Source: Peptococcaceae bacterium 1198_IL3148 (GTDB taxonomy: Bacteria > Bacillota > Desulfotomaculia > Desulfotomaculales > Desulfohalotomaculaceae). Taken from it: 64,000 nucleotides of DNA. Where the stretch lies: positions 62,001 through 126,000 of the forward strand of contig JBAIYS010000009.1 in the NCBI GenBank assembly GCA_036763105.1. Direction: 5' to 3'. Within the stretch, counting starts at the first letter, position 1; the number at the start of each line of letters is the position of its first letter. This document shows positions 61,970-64,000 of the stretch, piece after piece. The notes under the pieces are model-generated. The model was given only the letters and a program-made list of their open reading frames with translations, was not told the origin of the DNA and searched no databases. Made by a program: the position numbers and the translations under genes.

Positions 61970-62078
61970 AGGATGCTCAGCCTCCAAACTTTGCTTAGGA
62001 TGTATTTATATCTTCTCCAAAAGTCCCCGTTGTCAACATAAATTTTTCGAAGATTATAGGCATGCGGGGTGAACGAAG

Positions 62079-62134
62079 AAGACAGGGGGAGACAGGGGGT
62101 CTGTCCCCCTGTCTCCCTGTCTCCCCCCCGTCTT
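62079..62134. repeat. REP/BIME element 14
   Basis: GAAGACAGGGGGAGACAGGG with an inverted counterpart CCCCCTGTCTCCCTGTCTCC and a final GTCTT. It differs from other copies by GAGACA spacing and lacks the GACGGGTCC centre. It ends 6 bp from the stop of the alarmone synthetase gene. Confidence 0.8.
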
Positions 62135-62139
62135 TCCTA

Positions 62140-62763
62140 TTAAAATTTTTCTATTTCTTCCCGTAGGGCTAACATTTTGGAGTCCAGCGCAAAAACGATA
62201 TCTGCTGTTTCTTTTAGCCTTTGTTTGGTAGAAGCTGGGATCTCCTTTTGATATTTATAATAAATTTTGTGTTCTAAGCTAGCCCAAAACTCCATGGCAA
62301 TGGTGCGAATCTGCACCTCCACTTTGACCCGCTGGGGTCCGCTGGACAGGTAAACCGGAATTTCAATAATGGCATGAATACTCTGATACCCGCTGGGTTT
62401 GGGATTTTTTACATAATCCTTTATTTGGATTACCTTCACATCGTCTTGGGAACAAATCATTTCCAAAACCTTGTGGATGTCGGTGATAAAGGAGCAAATC
62501 ACCCTGACCCCGGCAATATCCCGCACATGTTGGCGGGCATTTTCATAGGTAACCTCTTTATGCTTCTTTTCTAACTTCTTAATGATGCTGCTGGGTTTTT
62601 TCAATCTGGTTTTAATGTGTTCAATGGGGTTGTAATCATGGCCTATCTGAAATTCCTCGTTTAAAATATTGAGTTTTGTCCGCACTTCATCTATGGCAAA
62701 TTTATAGGGCAGTAAAAAATCAGTCCAGCCCTTAACTGGATTATCAATATCTGTTTCTTGCAT
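62140..62763 (-). CDS. Small alarmone synthetase (RelA/SpoT synthetase domain)
   Basis: 207 residues, a stand-alone synthetase of the YjbM/RelQ type: HIKTRLKKPSSIIKKLEKK, the core VRDIAGVRVICSFITDI, and the YVKNPKPSGYQSIHAIIEIP and VEVQIRTIAMEFWASLEHKI motifs. It makes (p)ppGpp without hydrolase or TGS/ACT domains. The gene after it on the same strand is CorC; the one before, 26 bp upstream, is the cardiolipin synthase, so cotranscription with the latter is likely. Confidence 0.93.
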   Translation of the reverse strand: MQETDIDNPVKGWTDFLLPYKFAIDEVRTKLNILNEEFQIGHDYNPIEHIKTRLKKPSSIIKKLEKKHKEVTYENARQHVRDIAGVRVICSFITDIHKVLEMICSQDDVKVIQIKDYVKNPKPSGYQSIHAIIEIPVYLSSGPQRVKVEVQIRTIAMEFWASLEHKIYYKYQKEIPASTKQRLKETADIVFALDSKMLALREEIEKF

Positions 62764-62789
62764 GCCTAAACTCCTTCGAATAAAGTTAA

Positions 62790-64000
62790 TTACAAAATTG
62801 GTGACAACAAGCGAGCAAAGGACTCCTTTAGTCGCTGCATTCTGGACCGTTGCTCGTATTCGTGGTAGGGCAATCTAACACAATCTTTGATATCCCGCTG
62901 ATAAATTTCCATCATTTGGGTGGCAATATCTTGATCGTAAATAAAGGCGTTGGTTTCAAAATTTAATTTAAAGCTGCGAATGTCAAAATTAGCTGTACCC
63001 ACCGAAGCGGCTACGCCGTCCACCACAATGGTCTTGGCGTGGAGAAAGCCCTTGGCGTATAAATAGCATTTAACCCCTAAGGGCAACAGGTCCCCTAAAT
63101 AGGAGTAGGTGGCCCAATAAATCATCTTATGGTCCGGCACCTTGGGAATCATAATTCGCACATCCACCCCCGATAAAACCGCCATTTTTAAAGTATTAAG
63201 CAAGCTCTCATCGGGAATAAAATAGGGCGTCTGAATCCAAACGGATTTTTTGGCTTTATGGATTAGTTTGATGTAACCATTTTTCACCTGCTCCATAATA
63301 TTATCAGGTCCGCTGGAAACAATCTGAATACCGGTTTGTCCAGCCATGGAATCATTAAATTGTTGGCTCAGAAAGTATCGCTGTTCGGTCCGCAACTGGT
63401 CTTCAGAAGACAGATTCCAATCCAGAAAGAATTGCGTCTGCAACTGCAAAACAGCACTGCCCCGAATACTTAAATGGGTATCACGCCAGTAGCCAAAACG
63501 TTGATCCAAACCCAGGTACTCGTTGCCAACGTTAAAGCCACCGAGAAAACCGACTTTACCGTCAACAATCACAATCTTACGGTGATTGCGGTAATTAACT
63601 CGAATATTTAAAAAAGGAATCCTTGAGGGAAAGAAGGCAGCCACTTTTCCACCCGCTTCTTTAAGGGGCTGAAAGAAAAAATCAGTCAAGTCACGGCTGC
63701 CAATGTGGTCGTACAAAAACCGCACCTCTACCCCTTCCTTGGCTTTGGCAGTTAAGGCATCCCTTAATTTGCGGCCAATTTCATCGTCGTTAAAAATATA
63801 GTACATCACATGGATGTGATCCCGGGCACCCTCAATGGCTTCAAACAATGCAGCAAATTTTTGGTTTCCGTCAGTAAAAATATCCACATCGTTGTCTTGG
63901 GTGTACAGCGCCATGCTACTGCTCAAATTCATCAACATCATATCTCGGTAGGCCGCTACCTCCGGAGTGTGGAATGGGTATTGTTGGCGCTTAAACTGTT
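62790..64000 (-). CDS. Cardiolipin synthase (PLD family), partial
   Basis: The open frame runs through the right edge (QQYPFHTPEVAAYRDMMLMN at the edge), so the N-terminal membrane segments expected of a 480-residue enzyme lie outside. Two HKD motifs are present, HRKIVIVDGKVGFLGGFN and HAKTIVVDGVAASVGTANFD, as needed to join two phosphatidylglycerols. An ATG at 63941 is internal, not the start. Likely the first gene of a unit with the alarmone synthetase. Confidence 0.92.
   Translation of the reverse strand, partial: QFKRQQYPFHTPEVAAYRDMMLMNLSSSMALYTQDNDVDIFTDGNQKFAALFEAIEGARDHIHVMYYIFNDDEIGRKLRDALTAKAKEGVEVRFLYDHIGSRDLTDFFFQPLKEAGGKVAAFFPSRIPFLNIRVNYRNHRKIVIVDGKVGFLGGFNVGNEYLGLDQRFGYWRDTHLSIRGSAVLQLQTQFFLDWNLSSEDQLRTEQRYFLSQQFNDSMAGQTGIQIVSSGPDNIMEQVKNGYIKLIHKAKKSVWIQTPYFIPDESLLNTLKMAVLSGVDVRIMIPKVPDHKMIYWATYSYLGDLLPLGVKCYLYAKGFLHAKTIVVDGVAASVGTANFDIRSFKLNFETNAFIYDQDIATQMMEIYQRDIKDCVRLPYHEYEQRSRMQRLKESFARLLSPIL

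Noticed and set aside
13849-62134. A CRISPR array as the reason for the repeated AAGACA sequences
   Set aside because: Copies are dispersed singly or in pairs, are palindromic, and have no regular spacers or cas genes.

Overview
The window reads as chromosomal DNA from an anaerobic, low-to-moderate GC member of the Firmicutes (Clostridia). Peptococcaceae or Desulfitobacterium/Desulfotomaculum-type relatives are my best guess. The reasons are the glycyl-radical and other anaerobic enzymes, the NrfHA nitrite reductase with System II cytochrome c maturation, SLH-domain surface proteins, a SigV/RsiV pair, CIRCE operators and several sulfur-compound genes. No rRNA, tRNA, CRISPR array or prophage was seen.

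Layout. 0-3.1 kb: end of an ABC substrate-binding protein gene, then a FIST sensor / PAS-GGDEF operon. 3.4-13.8 kb: a sulfonate operon. It holds a TRAP transporter (DctP, fused DctQM), a glycyl radical enzyme whose active-site pattern fits isethionate sulfite-lyase (IslA), its activase (IslB), a DsrE-like protein and an atypical amidohydrolase. It is read from a sigma-54 promoter with three dyad sites and a divergent PAS-AAA-Fis activator, followed by a TauE-type exporter. 13.8-18.7 kb: a decaying sulfur island with a fragment of an asparaginase gene, a LysR gene with its middle deleted, an ATP sulfurylase lacking its N-terminus joined to a frameshifted TauE, a broken DASS permease, and an intact PAPS-type sulfotransferase.

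19-31.8 kb: asparaginase, a two-component system whose kinase has an in-frame stop, lipoate synthesis (lipA-lipB), thioredoxin/thioredoxin reductase, a cytosolic-looking arylsulfate sulfotransferase with a DASS permease and a Crp/Fnr regulator, and a frameshifted MFS gene. 31.9-41 kb: chemoreceptor, a CIRCE-controlled arginase-fold protein, FAD oxidoreductase, LysR, and ccsA-resB-nrfA-nrfH. 41-58 kb: a REP-associated tyrosine transposase (RAYT), PepSY/SLH protein, TipA-like MerR regulator, a GntR/ABC operon with a broken ATPase, SigV/RsiV, a TPP-riboswitch-controlled thiYXZ operon, and a DUF1659-DUF2922-YvrJ-M15 peptidase cassette. 57-64 kb: TauE exporter, ArsR regulator, CIRCE-controlled htpG, CorC/HlyC protein, small alarmone synthetase and a cardiolipin synthase running off the edge.

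The main system-level signal is a family of 14 palindromic REP/BIME-like elements built on an AAGACA(A/G)GGGGAC core. Thirteen of the 14 lie within about 20 bp of a stop codon. Two long copies show a compensatory base-pair change, and three lie around the RAYT gene region. This looks like a Firmicutes REP-RAYT system that has settled at gene 3' ends and may have taken part in rearranging the sulfur island. The second theme is sulfur: isethionate desulfonation, three TauE proteins, PAPS- and aryl-type sulfotransferases and a broken ATP sulfurylase lie within one stretch.
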